Positions 11,801 to 34,249 of a stretch of 64,000 nucleotides of DNA are shown here, in pieces; the stretch's first letter is position 1; each line of letters opens with the position of its first letter. Origin of the DNA: Pterobdella sp. o SKG-2022 (lineage: Eukaryota > Annelida > Clitellata > Hirudinida > Piscicolidae); assembly GCA_964035795.1 (NCBI GenBank), contig OZ038320.1, positions 23,392,589 through 23,456,588 of the forward strand. Direction: 5' to 3'. Made by a program: the position numbers and the translations under genes. The notes below the pieces were generated by a model. That model searched no databases. It saw only the letters and a list, made by a program, of their open reading frames with translations, and was not told the origin of the DNA.

Positions 11801-13956
11801 AAGAGGTGTATGATATTTCCTTCCAAATTGATGGTTCTCTGGCTCTTACTGGGTTTGTTATTTTGTCGTCTGTTTTTGTTTCAGACTAATGTTATTCTTC
11901 AACCATATAATAATATACCACTGTAGTTCTGGAAATTTTTTTCTTTTTTATTGCCCCCATGTTTCGCCGTTTAGGTTAGGAACGTACCCTAGCTTCATCA
12001 TCAGGCTGTCAGTGTTGGTCTTTGATGTTTCTTTGTATATTAAGAACTTGTTCTAAGAACCTAGAGAGCAGACTGATGAAACAGTCTGTGTGGGGTCTTC
12101 CAAAAAAATTATCTTGAAACAAGATAAAATTACTAAGCCCAAAGGATTACTGGAGGACAGGGAAGGGTTGTTTAGATTTGTACCCTGAAAGGGTAGCAGG
12201 CCTAAACGCTGGGGCGTAGATGCCTTTTAACGTCATGTCTGGGACCTATTATATAGTTCTGGACATCTGACGTTGAACTGCGCCAAACTTAGCGCCTGCA
12301 AGTTAAGACTGCTATTATGTTATAAACTGAATAACAAAAGACTTCAGTAGCAGGTATCGAAAAATTTATATTCTGATATCGCTGTCATTCGGCTTGGCAG
12401 GTGATCATTCTATTCTTGGACAATGGCAAGGCAAATAGCCCGTGTGGAAAAGACGGACCTTGATTTTGATAGTTTCAAGTTGAACGTTAGCTTGGACTGG
12501 CAGTCTATGAAAATTTTTTTTAAACAGATGACATATTTTATAAATTACGTTATAATTAGTATCAATCGATATTCTGTTGTCAACCTCAGTTATCAGGATG
12601 CGTAGAGCAGTATAATTTATAATGATTAATAAATAGATTCTTGATGATTTCAAACATTTTTGTCATTTCTCCTATATGTATAAATAGTTATATTACAGCT
12701 TTTTCTAAACCTTCAAATCTTGAAATTCACTTTATGCTTTCAGAGGTATGGATGCATATGGTAGAGTTTGGGACTTACGCACTGGGAGGTGTGTTATGTT
12801 CCTTGAAGGCCACCTCAAATCAATTCTTGCCGTAGATTTTTCACCTAATGGGTTTGTTTATTATCAAATAACATTCTATTAAACTTCAATAAATACATGT
12901 ATTCAAGTTTTTATTGTTTCTTCTAAACTTACTGTTCGAAATTTTGACTGAACTTGGTGTCAAATATCCAAAAATTTAAATATAAATGTAAATTTTTTTA
13001 GTCACATCTTAATGTACTTATAAATAATATTCAACATATTTTTACGTCGATTTATGGAGAAATTTTAGCACATTTATTCGGCAAAAAAACAGCTATAATT
13101 TTCGATAAGTTTAATTTTATCATAAAACATTAACGGAAAAATAGTAGCTCTTTTTTTATCAATAAATGTACTGAAATTCTTCCATAAATCGACGTAAAAA
13201 AGTGTTAAAATGTTAATTTTTTTAAACTTAGATCTTAGCATTTATGTAAATCTGTAGGTTTCAGATGGCGACGGGTAGTGAGGACCACTCAGTGAAGGTA
13301 TGGGACTTAAGACATCGCAAGTGCACCTACACCATACCTGCACATAATAGCCTAGTGTCGAGAATTAAATTTCAAAGTTTGTTTCGCGGGCTTTTATATT
13401 AAATTGGCTTATTATTCTGTAGCTCGTTTACACATTTTAAAACCAATATTTTATTCAATTTAAGCAAGCTTTCAATATTTCCATCTATTAATTCGATTTA
13501 ATTGTTTCTTTGCAGAAAATTTTGGTTATTATTTAGTTACAGCTTCCTACGATCAAACTGCCAAGGTTTGTGTTATTAAAATGAATCTATCAATGGTGTT
13601 CCAAAGATCATCGTTGTACTGCAATCTATTATTTGGAAACATTTTTAGTTAATAATTTATTTTTCAAGTTTTTCAATTTTTTTTTTATCTCATTGTTTGC
13701 AATTTTATATACTTTAACATTTTTATATGAAGTCGTTTTGAATATTTAGTAAATTTTTTGTTTCAGTTGATAATACACTCAAAAGTATTATTTTCATCAG
13801 TTGTGGAACCACCCGAAATGGTCACCCAGTCAAGTGCTAAGCAACCAGGGTGGTAGGATAATGTGTGTTGATATCTCAAACAACGATGAATACATTGCTA
13901 CTACCACTTACAACAAATCATTCAACCTTTGGGCTCCCTCACAGTCCTCAATTTAA
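8890..13956 (+). CDS. PRPF4: PRPF4, U4/U6 snRNP WD40 protein
   Basis: Fourteen exons, all in phase: 8890-8952, 9332-9404, 9608-9726, 9834-9916, 10110-10203, 10367-10461, 10669-10727, 11239-11362, 11545-11637, 11730-11852, 12744-12851, 13258-13376, 13516-13565 and 13801-13956. The protein has 452 residues. The N-terminal SFM region ([14 protein letters not shown], then [15 protein letters not shown]) binds PRPF3/U4-U6 in known homologues. It is followed by seven WD40 blades with typical ends such as [33 protein letters not shown] and VKVWDLRH, and the terminal FNLWAPS. It acts in the nuclear U4/U6.U5 tri-snRNP. About 70 residues found at the human N-terminus are absent. AATAAA at 14020-14025 lies 64 bases after the stop. 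Intron 10 carries a dispersed repeat and intron 11 a MITE. Confidence 0.97.
11935..12340 (+). repeat. Dispersed repeat family R-alpha, copy 1
   Basis: In PRPF4 intron 10. Shared landmarks with the copies at 17080 and 14100: TACCCTAGCTTCATCATCAG, AAGAACTTGT, GTCTGTGTGGGGTCTT and TTGTACCCTGAAAGGGTAGC. No coding content is evident. It may extend to about 12510, where more GC-rich sequence continues. Confidence 0.6.
13031..13207. mobile_element. Foldback MITE in PRPF4 intron 11
   Basis: The left arm (TTTTTACGTCGATTTATGGA, from about 13039) is the reverse complement of the right arm (TCCATAAATCGACGTAAAAA, 13180-13199). Imperfect pairing continues inward for about 50 bases. The core, with AAAACTATAG-like and TTTATGATAA-like segments, recurs at 35745-35860 and 40013-40134, so this is a small non-autonomous family. 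Confidence 0.7.
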
Positions 13957-14019
13957 TTATTCATGCTGTATTTTATCATTTTTGACTGGTTTATTCGTTA
14001 ATTATTGTTTTTATAAAAT

Positions 14020-14025
14020 AATAAA
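14020..14025 (+). terminator. Polyadenylation signal AATAAA of PRPF4
   Basis: A canonical hexamer 64 bases after the PRPF4 stop codon. Confidence 0.5.
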
Positions 14026-14099
14026 TTATAAATTCAAACATTTTTTCAATTAAAAAATGAGAGACGATTAAAATCTTATCGAGTCTGTGAAATTTTAAT

Positions 14100-14350
14100 A
14101 TTCGCAGTTTTGAAGGCTTTGTATAGAAGTTTGATACAAGACGTCCTCTTGGGCAAACCCTAGTTTTCAGTTCTGCTAACTGGTAGTGTTGCTACTCTTT
14201 CAGGGTACGAATCTAAACACCATACTCTTGAGCAACATATTTATTAAAGAGCCCCAAAGTTTAACCAATCTGCTCTGATCAGGCTAGCTTCTCGAGACAA
14301 GTTCTTAAACAGTAAAGAAATAGTCTTAACTGCACTTGATGATGTAAGTT
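14100..14350 (-). repeat. Dispersed repeat family R-alpha, copy 3
   Basis: Read on the minus strand, it shares ATCATCAAGTG, TTTAAGAACTTGT and TTTAGATTCGTACCCTGAAAG with copy 1, in the same order. It fills most of the spacer between PRPF4 and the next gene. Confidence 0.5.
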
Positions 14351-14656
14351 CATTTTAAAAACAGCTTCAAGAAATAAAATAAACTCCTAAAAGTGTTTTT
14401 TATTTGAATAGTAAAAAATGCATTCTAGGACAAACACTACGGTATGATGATAATGATAGGTTGCTTCTCAACTACATGGTAGAACATGGAGAGAAAAAAA
14501 ATACGTATTTTTAATTTATGTTATTGAAAAATCAAAAACTAAATAAAAGAGCAATATAAAAAATTATTAACAAAAATAATTGATTATGCATAGAAAAAAC
14601 GATTCAGAATTGTGCTTAGAAAGCAAAATAAAAAGTATAAAAATAGTTTATCATGG

Positions 14657-15270
14657 TTATTCTTCCGATCCTTCTTCATATCCCATTAGTTTGTCATTTA
14701 TTCGTCTCTCTGAAATAAAGCAGTCTTATTTGTTTTGAATCTATTTTGAAGAGAAATAACTATCAAAATATCTTATTATTCAAATTGCGAAAATGTCATA
14801 TTTATACAATTTCACTTACTGTTTTGTTTTCGATGGTTGAGTTTGAGTTTCACAAATAGTACGGTTGAGACAGATGCAGATAAAATGATCAAGGCACATA
14901 AAAATATGATCAATATTCTCAAAATTTGATTTTTTTTGGACCACATGTTTTCTGGTTCTGAGTTTTAGCTGAATCATTATCAATGAATATTAATAATGAT
15001 TTGAAATAAACTAACGTCCTTTTGTGTAATAATATGTCCACTCATACTCATTGCTTTCCGTCTCAATGTTTCCTAGTTAAATAAATTTTTATTAAAAATT
15101 TACTACCAATTTAAAACCGTTAATTGTAAAATTGTATATATTTCAAAAAAAGATGGAACTAAACCGATCATCTCGGGCTTCTGGTTATCTTTGATATCTG
15201 TCAAGGGTGACTTATCGTCATAATAATAGCTTGAAGTTTTTGAATCTGTTCTGTTCTTCTTATTTTTCAT
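14657..15270 (-). CDS. Small single-pass membrane protein, unrecognised
   Basis: Four in-phase exons at 15270-15165, 15072-15016, 14957-14820 and 14709-14657 give a 117-residue protein. An in-frame TAA just upstream supports the ATG at 15270. The N-terminal 65 residues are hydrophilic and tyrosine-rich (TSSYYYDDKSPLTD, EYEWTYYYTKG). Then comes a basic flank (SKKNQ) and one hydrophobic segment of about 25 residues at 66-90 (ILRILIIFLCALIIL...). The C-terminal tail of about 27 residues ends KLMGYEEGSEE. There is no cleavable signal peptide, so it is either a type II or a tail-anchored-like membrane protein. I know no family match. The consistent phases of four short exons argue that the gene is real, but the function is unknown. 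Confidence 0.55.
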
Positions 15271-16553
15271 TCTTTAATATTTGAAATAATTGTCATAAAA
15301 ACTTTCAAAAAATTTATTAAGTTAGAATTTTAGTTGAAAAAATAAGTAAAAAAACGAACTAAGTATGAAAAAATGTCAATTTTTGCCATAAAATTGCATT
15401 TATTTTTGTTATTGTGTTTCACAACCAAACTAGAAATAAAATGTTTAAGCATGTTTTTAGTTCAAAATTTAATTCTCGAAAGTTTTGTCTATGGAAGAAT
15501 TTCACAGATAACAAAAGAAATTCTTGGCTGGAGCTTATATAGAAATTGTGATTATTTTAGAAAAATGAGGTAGAAATTCGACTGCCATACTTTTGATTCC
15601 CAAAGAATTTATTTAATAATTTTCAACTTTGTGTTTTGTTGGGAAACAGTCTGAAAAACTATCAAAGATGAATCATCAATAACACAAAAACTCTTAACAG
15701 GAAAAATGTCAAAATAAAGAATCTTTGCCAGAACTTGAAATGAAAGCTGAAGCTAACACTAAAGCGAAACAACAAGACTACAAAATTATGAAAGACTTGA
15801 ATTTTCATGAAAGAATCACATCTTTTTCGATAAGCCAAAAAAATTTCAATCCAAAAATTTGATGTTGAAAACATTATGTTTCAACAGAAAAAGGTCATAG
15901 AAGGTTGGTTTTAAAAAGTTAAAACGAGCTTTAGAAGCTTACTCCAGTTTTGAGTTTGAAAACCTCTATTTTTGGCATGTTTAAATGTTCAACTGTCATT
16001 ATATTGTTTCTCAATAAAATACAAAATCTTGGCAATTGCTTGCAAATAATTTCAAATATAAGCAAAAAGAAAACGCAAACTCATAATAAAGAAGCCTATG
16101 ATTATTATAATTCGAAATAAAAATATTTGTAGTCATTAAAAAAATTATTGTTAACTTACATGTTTTCATTATTAATCTCTTCAATGGTTAAACCTTTTTG
16201 CTGTGTAAGACCGTTAAAATATTTCAATGAATGTAATAAAAAATTGAAAAGTTTCAAAAAACCTCGTCAGAAATATAATATTGGTTACTCAAGCTACGAT
16301 CCACGTAAATTGTCTCTGAAATTTTTTATGAAATTGAATTGAATCATTATACAACTTTATAATATAAAAATTCAGTATTCAAAAAATCCATGATTATTAA
16401 TCGACTATTCAAATGCTTTTCTAGGGGTTTTCTAACTTAATTGATCTAATCTGATATAATACATATAAAGCTGTAATCTTGTATTTGAACAGGCATCGTT
16501 ACAAAAAGTGAATGAAACGGTTTTTACAACCATCAATAAAATGTGTTTAATAC
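15271..16553. other. Spacer with no supported gene
   Basis: AT-rich sequence between the small membrane protein gene and the acidic exon. Short ORFs on both strands here show no family similarity, splice-site support or codon structure that I would trust. Confidence 0.4.
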
Positions 16554-16721
16554 CCAAATGTTTCAAATCTTCAAGGTCTTCTGGCTTATCACTATCGGTA
16601 GCCTGGTCATCTGTTTGGTCTTCATCTTCTTCGGGATGCACTATTATGGTCTCCGAGTCTTTCAGCACCATTTCTGTCCCATCGTCCTTTTCATCGTTCA
16701 AGTCCAATTTTGAGGACGTTT
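16554..16721 (-). CDS. Acidic internal exon of an unidentified protein
   Basis: An open stretch of 55 full codons with an AG acceptor (TATTTCAG) and a GTATTA donor; it enters and leaves out of phase, so it is internal. It is highly acidic, with segments DLNDEKDDGTEMVL, DSETIIVHPEEDED and DSDKPEDLEDLKHL. The GT-M and ETIIVH pattern is faintly like the linker of Hippo/MST-type kinases, but this is too weak to name. I could not find its neighbours: the small membrane protein gene downstream starts with its own ATG and does not match this exon's phase. Confidence 0.4.
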
Positions 16722-17079
16722 CTGAAATATTTTTCTATATTAACTCATTATAGTTGAAAATGAGATGCTCCCGGTTATATAAATAAGAATTTTTTTCCAA
16801 ATTTATTTAAAAAAATTTAATTAAAATTTGTATAAAAACTTTTTTCCTGCCTTTAAATCAATAAAATAAATCAGATATAGTTAACACGAAAAACTGTGTT
16901 ATAACTCATCAGGCACGAAGCTAGTTATACAACTTAATATAATCTAAAAATATAATTCAAATATGATTTTACTAGCATTAATTTTTATGTTAAAATTTTC
17001 TTGAAAGATTTGAAGTTTTCTTAATATATATAGTGCAGAGCGTTGTTTGCAAATATTTCTCTTTATCAATTATCCATTA

Positions 17080-17345
17080 ACTACTCTTGTTTTTTCGATG
17101 CTCAATGTTTGGAGTTTACCCTAAAGTCATCATCAGACTTTTAAGTGTTGTTTCTAAAAAGCTTTTTCTCTAGTGAAAACTTCGTTTTAAAAACTGAGTT
17201 TGATGAAAGCAAAAGGTTTAAGAAGTCTGTGTGCTGAATTTCATGAAATTGAGAAAATTTTGTACCCTCAAAAGGTAGCAGCCTTACCAACTAAAAAACA
17301 TGAACGCTAGAATGCTAATTAACATCATATGTAGAATAAGTTGCT
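17080..17345 (+). repeat. Dispersed repeat family R-alpha, copy 2
   Basis: Shares GTTTACCCTAAAGTCATCATC, AAGTCTGTGTGCTG and TTTGTACCCTCAAAAGGTAGC with copy 1, in the same order. This copy is diverged but clearly homologous. Confidence 0.6.
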
Positions 17346-18209
17346 TTTTAATATTATTCATTAAATAACAATAAAATTTTTTTATAAAAATTAAAAATCC
17401 AGTTGTTAGCCTACTAATAAAATTGTAAAATGAAGCATTTAAAAGTGCTTGCATACTGGGGTCAAACGACCAACGGCCACTAGCTTCATAGAAAATCAAT
17501 TTTTATTATAACGGATCAAAGTTTTTACTTCACTATTTATTGATTCAAGTTTAGGTTTGAGGTTCACATGAGATTCATTTCAAATAGTGTGGAAAAAGAT
17601 CATTTTGAAACTACTTCGCTTCAACTTTCTTTTGTATCCTTCGGAATAAATGGTTTAAATAGCGGAAAAATCGAGTATTGTTGAGAAGATTGAATAATAT
17701 AATTCAAATAACTCAACATTTGATAACTTAGGCTCAACATACAAAAAGTTTTTCAATTTTTCAATCAATTTGAAAAATATCATATTTTAATCAATAAGAC
17801 TTAAAAAACCAGACACTTTACTTTGTTTTGCATGACTATTTACTCCAAAAAATATGAAAAACAAGATCGGCAAATGGAAGTCTTTCAAAAGCATTTGAAA
17901 ATATGAAATTGAATATCAAATTTGTATATTCATACTTTTTGCTAATGTTATTGTTACATTCTCATTGTAAGGGAAAGCTGAAGAATAGACTGAGTCACAT
18001 GTTGATTGAAGCATGGTGAATATTAAATCGTCCAAAAATCAATATAACTAACTACAAAAATGAAGATCCTTTAACCAAAGAAGTATTCAAATTCATGGTT
18101 TATATGTTTCAATATTTTCATAAAAACTGAAATTTTTGAAAAAAAATCAAATCGAAATCAGTGAAATATGACAAAAATGAAAAGAAAATAAAACTTCAAA
18201 TTTTTGTGT
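17346..18209. other. Spacer downstream of alkaline phosphatase A
   Basis: AT-rich sequence following the 3' end of the leftward alkaline phosphatase A gene. No coding or RNA feature could be supported. Confidence 0.4.
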
Positions 18210-28241
<10,032 letters not shown>

Positions 28242-28659
28242 GATAAAATGAAACTTACGCCAATTCTGAAACTAAACTTAGATACCAACTCAATTTATTT
28301 TTTCAGTCAACAGTATTTGAAAATTAGAAAGGTATATAAAATTGAAATTAATAATCTCATACCATCTGTATGATGAGCGTGTGTTATTAAAAATGATTAT
28401 CGATAAGACTCGCTTTGGTATTAATATATATGGTTCATGGACATTTTTGAAAGAATTGCCTGAATTCAAGAAAAAATTTCAAAATAATTTGATAACATCT
28501 TTTTGGTTAATAACTACTTAAAAAAATAATTTGAGAATTATAATTATTTATATTTCATATAAAAAATAATCATTGAAACATTTGTGATTTTTTTAAAAGA
28601 TAGATTCAAATATTTTTCTATTAACTCATTATTTTTTCAATGTTCACATACATTATTAA

Positions 28660-31480
28660 TATTATTAAAATTTTTATAGCGCACAGTTATCAATTCAAGG
28701 TTGCATCAGAGGCGCTCAAGGTTTGTAAGAGACTATAACTGGGGTTGTTTAAGGTAATAGTGAGTTTTCAAAAGTTTGCAAAAATTCATGAGAGAAAGGG
28801 ATAAGCGCAAGTTAGAAGGGAAAAAATTCCACAGACGTGGAGCCTGGTGAGAAAAAGAGCGACTAGTAAACAAGCCTGAAGAAACAGGTTTATGAAGCTG
28901 GAAACCAGAGTGCAAGGACCTGAGTGGTTGACGTGTGTGTTTAATAGACAAAACACCAAAAAGATAAGCAGGTTGTTTAAGCTTGAAAGTGCAGACAATG
29001 AGCAAAAGTAATTTAAACTTGCATATTTGGGAGACAGGTAGCCAGTGCAAACGATCAAGACAGTCGCTGGAAGAGCTGAAATAATCAGTTTGAAAAACCG
29101 TCTTGGCCGCGTGGTTTTGGAGGGCTTGAAGTTTGCATAAAAGATAGTTCGGCTGCCCGCAAAGGAGAGAATTACAGTAGTCTAATCTGGAAAGAACTAG
29201 TAAGCTAAAGAGAACATTAGCAGTGGCAAGAAGTAAAAATTTGCGTACTAGTTTTATGGCATGAATATGAAATTTGGAAAATTGGATTATTTGATAGATA
29301 AAGTGAGCAAAGTTCAAATTAGAATTTAAAGTGACACCTAAGATTTTGAGCTTGGAAGATATAGGAACTGTGGTGCCGTAGAGAGTTACCACAGAAGGGA
29401 GATGGCATTTTGCTAAAAGACGAGAGCTGCCAACAAATATCATCTCACTCTTAGTAGAGTTTAGTTACAATTGGCTTTGAGAAAACCAAGAGTTTAGAGC
29501 GGAAAAATAACTGGATAATTTAAGTAGAGTGGGGTAAGGATCTGGATGAGAGACTCCGGTGAAAAGAGTGATTTCATTAGCGAACTAGTGTAAAAGCAAG
29601 TCGTGCTGTACACTAATGCTACACATGGGTGATTTATAAAGGGAGAAAAAGATTGGTCCCAGAACGGATTCCTGTGGCATGCCTGAGTTGAGTGATGTAA
29701 GAGAAGAAGAGAAGTTGTCTATTTTAACAAACTGAGAACGTTGAGAAAGGCAAGAGCAAAACCATGAAAGAACGAGATCAGAAATATTGAAATGTCTATC
29801 CAAAATATCAATTAAGATATTGTGATCGAGAGTGTCAAAAGCAGCAGAAAGGTCTAGCGAAACCAAAACGGCCGCATGTCCAGTAACGCAGATGTTGCGA
29901 AGACTGTCAGTGATGCGTATGAATGTGGTTTCTGTTGAGTGGTGCTTGCGATATGCTGATTGAAAAGGATTAAAATTAGGAGATGATGAAACGTGAGAAG
30001 TTATTCTGGAATGAACGAGTCTTTCGATAATTTTTGAAATGGTGCTCAGATTAGAAATAGGTTGGTAGCTCGAAGAAATGGTAGGGTCCAAATTGCCTTT
30101 CTTGAGCAAAGGGAGTACTTATGCTGTTTTAAAAAAGGCGGAGAATAATGCTTGTGAAAGAGACAAATTGGTAAGTTTGAAAATTATTGGAACAAAGAGG
30201 TGAGAAAAATGTTTTAAAATGGATGTGGGGATTAAGTTTAATGGAGAAGATTTGTTGGGTAAAGAGCGAATTAACCTACTCACTTCTTCGATACTGAAAA
30301 ATGAAAAATAAGAGTGGTGTTCGATTGTCTGGTAGAATAGGGTCTGTGCAGTGCGAAATGGACGTTGGCAAAGATTTGTGAATAAGAGTGATTTTCTCTT
30401 TAAAAAAGCTACTAAAGGTATTCACAAGATTGATAGTTTCTTGAGAACGGTGTGGTGGAGGAGGGGATCTATGTAGGATGGAGTTGGCAGTTTTCCAAAA
30501 GACTTTTGAGTTTGGTTTGACAGATGCAAGCATGTTGTTAAAATAATCAACATAGGATTTAAAGATGAGAGCGAGCAGTCTTACGAGATTCCTTGAGGGT
30601 GGAAAGAAGACTGACTGGAACAGGCTTGGATGACCTTAACAATAAGGAAATTTTTTTCTCAAGTTTTCGTCTTTTTCTCTTGGCGGCAATGACGTCAGTA
30701 GATAGCTTGGGATGGGAATGTATGCTGGAGCGAAAGATGTGGCTGCGAAGGGGGGCATGGTGGTCGATAAGTGGTTGAAAGGAGTTGTTCATTGTTGTAA
30801 GAAACTCTTCAACTGGAACATCAGATAGGTTAGTTAGTGTTTTATGGATATGTCTGAAATCTTTCTCGACGACAGCATCATCAAAATTTTCAAAAGAGTG
30901 GGAAATTACAATGCGAGGGGAAGGGGAGGAGGAGCGAGGTTGAGACTGCATAAAATGAGATAGTGATCGGAGTCAAAAGTTTCTTTGCTAATGTCTTGTA
31001 TGAGATGACTGTTAGGTTTTGGAGTAATGATGAGGTCAAGAATGTTACCAAGTCTGTGGGTGAAGAAGTATATGTGTTGGACCAACTCGAGTTCACGTAA
31101 AAGAGCACTAAGCAGGTTGTCGTGAAATGTACAGTTTGTAGTGTTGAAATCACCAGCCAATATACAATTTGAAAAAAGAGAATAAAGGAAATAGAGATGA
31201 GGTGTGTGCTCGCAGATAAAATTACCGGTGTTTGGAGAACGGTAGATCACCGATAGGAACAAACAGTGTGACGAAAAAGACACTGGCTGTCAATGATTTA
31301 AAAGAAGAATGGGACTAGGATTCAATGACATCCAATCTAATGAAGTTTCTGGAAATTACAGAAATACCTCCTCCTCGTTTGCCGATGGGTCGGTGAAAAT
31401 GCAGAACATGAAAGCCATGAGGCACTATGTCATAAGGATGCAAAATATTAACCAACATTTTCATGAATACCTGAAAAGCC
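28660..31480 (-). mobile_element. L2/CR1-like LINE with EN, RT and 3' end
   Basis: Minus strand. The endonuclease begins with IVPHGFHVLHFHRPI, then KRGGGISVISRNF (about 31340-31460), with SVIYRSP and AGDFNT further on. RT segments: YQPISNLSTISKIIERLVHS, FDTLDHNILIDILDRHF, GMPQESVLGPIFF, RLDYCNSLLCGQP, LQALQNHAAKTVF and LHWLPV, ending with WNFFPSNLRLSLS near 28790. The stop is followed by a short 3' region and a TTAATA-rich end near 28660. Catalytic ADD reads ANE and GVPQGS reads GMPQES, and frames shift, so it is inactive. It sits just upstream of phosphatase A. Confidence 0.85.
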
Positions 31481-31599
31481 TCGTATGTTTTAAAAACAAA
31501 CTTGGCGAATTTTTAGAAACTTCTAAATGTAATTTAAATAACAAATTTTTCAAAAAATTTTTTTCAGTTTTATGAAGTTTTTAATAAATTTATTAATTT

Positions 31600-31800
31600 C
31601 TTTATGTCTAAAGCTTTTGACACGATCTTAAAAAAGTTTTTTTAGACTCTCGGAAAAGACCTAGGCGCTGATGAGATTTGAATGGTGCGTTACCAAATAG
31701 CTACCACTACATCGTGTGTGAAGATTGGTGACTGCTATGAAAAAAAACTGAAAACTGGTTTTGGGCATGACGTTAAGAAACAGGATATTTAAAGGCACCT
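31600..31800 (+). mobile_element. Short RT relic
   Basis: Reads KAFDTILKKFF, a stop, TLGKDLGADEI, a stop, then TTTSCVKIGDCYEKKLKTGF. It resembles the KAFD motif of a reverse transcriptase followed by the region before QGD. Short and decayed. Confidence 0.35.
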
Positions 31801-31849
31801 ACTTAGTGCACGTTAGAAAAATTAAATCAAACAAAAAACAAACTAATCG

Positions 31850-34066
31850 CAGATGGACTTGGGTCTTACCTAACGGCTAAACTAAAAAGGAAATTAAATA
31901 AACCCTCATTATTTACTAATGCTTCAGTAATGAACCAATTCAACACAGGAAGTGGCCCTAGATTATTAAGAGCAAAATTATCAATAAGCGTCAAGCTGGA
32001 GCATTTACGAATGGTAAGACGCAACAAACGACCATATCTCCAAAACTTGAGCACACAAAAACAAGAATTCAAAATACAACTGAAAAACTAATTCAAGAGT
32101 CTTAATCTAAACGACCCTATAGACACCTTAGAAGCAAAAATAACAGACCCAATAAACACAGCGGCAGTCAAAGTTGCAGGAAAAAATAAAAAAGAAAGAA
32201 CCGACAAGCTATCACCAGCAACATAGTTCCTACTGAATAAACGAAAAACACATAAGAGGTTGGGCATAGCGATCGCAAAAGTCGAACAGGCAGAACTATG
32301 CAAAATTACGCGTCAAGCAGTACAAAATGACATAGACGTTTTTAATGAGAAACAACTACTGCATACCATTGAAAAACGAAAAAACATCAAAGATGCAGTT
32401 AAAAAGATTGACATAGGGAAAAAGAAATTAACTTACATCAAAGAGGAAAATGGTTATCTATCTTACGACAAACAGCGCATTGCAGATCGGTTTAGCGAAT
32501 ACTACAGTGACCAGTTCAGCTCCACACAGCCTACAGCAAACACGGTGCTCAGATTTCAGGAAGTAAATTAGAAAGTTTCAAGCATACTTAAATCCGAAGT
32601 ACAACGAACAATCCAGAAGCTAAAAATCAAGAGCTCACCAGGAGAAGATATGGTAACAAACGCTGCTTTAAAGTTGGGTGGAGATACAATCGTTGAAACA
32701 CTTACTGAGCTGTATAACAAATGCTTAGAAAAAAAAAAAGTCGTAAGTTCATGGATGAAGGCGATAATAGTGCTGATCCACAAAAAACGAGATACCACCG
32801 AGGTTTCGAACTATCGACCGATAAGCTTATCCTCTTTGTACAAAGTTTTCTCCAACGTCATCTTTCAACCTTTAGACACAAATAAGCCAACCGTGGGAAC
32901 AAGCAGGATTTAGAAAAGGATATTTGACAATTGATCACCTTCACGTCGTGAATCAACTACAAGAAAAAACCCACAAATACCAGCTTCCGCTATACATGGC
33001 TTTTGTTGACTAAAAAAATCGTTTGATAGCATAGAGCTTCAACCTGCCCTAAACAGTCTCAGTTCCCAAAGCACTAATAAAACATACATAAACTTTATAG
33101 AACATCTCTACAGTAATGCAAAATCTGTTGTCAGAACCGAAATTGACAGTAAATGCTTTAGGCTTAGAAGAGGCGTACAGCAAGGCGATACTATTTCTCC
33201 CATTCTGTTCAACATAGCTTTAATTAATGAAGTGATTAATAAAATAGAATGGGGTGATGGAGGTATTTATATTGATGGTGAATATCTTTCCCATTTTCTG
33301 TATGCAGACGATCTTATTCTCTTCTCACATTCCGCCAACGAACTCCAAAGCATGCATCACTGAAAAAAGCAATAAAATAGGTCTCACTATTAACACAGAC
33401 AAAACAAAAATAATGCGCAATGAATTTACTGAAAATACAAACACAATAAAAACTAACAATAAAGAAATTGAAAAGACTAAAAAATATATAAACCCAGGAC
33501 AAACAATAACGATCATGACCAAACAATAGAATTACATAAAAGAATAGGTTTGGGCTGGTCAGCTTTTGGTCGTTTCAAAAATGTACTGGTAAATAAAAAG
33601 ATTAAACCAGAAACAAAGAAAAGGATTTTTGATGAAATCATTCTACCTACTATGACCTACGGTTGCCAGACATAGTCGTTGAGTGACACCAAACTAGAAG
33701 CACTCTGCGTATCCCAGAAAAAAATGGAGCGAGCATTTTTAGGAATAACATTACTTGATAAAAAATCTAATAACTAGATTCAAACCAAGACAAATATTTG
33801 CGACATTAAAGATACTGTCAAAGATAACCTACACCGGTGGGCGGGGCATTTGGAAAGATTCACGGACAACTGCTGGACACTCAGAGTGACTCATTGGTAT
33901 CCACGTGGAAACAAAAAAAGAAGAGCCAGACTAAAAAAAATGGGTTGATTCTTTGAAAAAATACTATGAAGTCAACTGGATGGCTGTGGCAAATGACAGG
34001 AAGCAGTGGAAGATGTCAAGAGAGGGGTTGCTCCAACAGGAGTGAGGCGACATCAGTCACCAGCCC

Positions 34067-34149
<83 letters not shown>

Positions 34150-34150
34150 G
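31850..34150 (+). mobile_element. RTE-like LINE with (AAT)n tail
   Basis: The plus strand shows the RTE linker (RFSEYYSDQFSSTQP), RT motifs KIKSSPGEDMVTNAALK, SNYRPISLSSLYKVFSNVI, GFRKGYLTIDHLHVVNQL, LRRGVQQGDTISPILF and FLYADDLILFSHS, and a C-terminus with WAGHLERFTDNCW and RRHQSPA. It ends directly in an AAT tail (about 34067-34150), as RTE elements often do. The endonuclease is missing, so it is 5' truncated. Frameshifts and in-frame stops make it inactive, but YADD and QGD are intact and decay is modest. Confidence 0.85.
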
Positions 34151-34249
34151 TAAAATCTTTTAACTTGAAATTTTTTTGGTTGATAATTTAAAACTCATGT
34201 TTTATTTCACATGATTTAGGTTTCAACTATTTAATTATGTGATTTGTAG

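Noticed and set aside
11935..12010. Hammerhead ribozyme in repeat R-alpha (minus strand)
   Set aside because: CTGATGA and CGAAAC occur about 30 bases apart, but the intervening sequence does not close into a convincing stem II and flanking stems are not clear.
17284..17499. Minus-strand ORF with FYEASGRWSFDP
   Set aside because: Partly overlaps the dispersed repeat and has no adjoining exon or known domain.
31309..31575. Plus-strand 88-codon ORF
   Set aside because: Antisense shadow of the endonuclease region of the minus-strand L2/CR1-like element.
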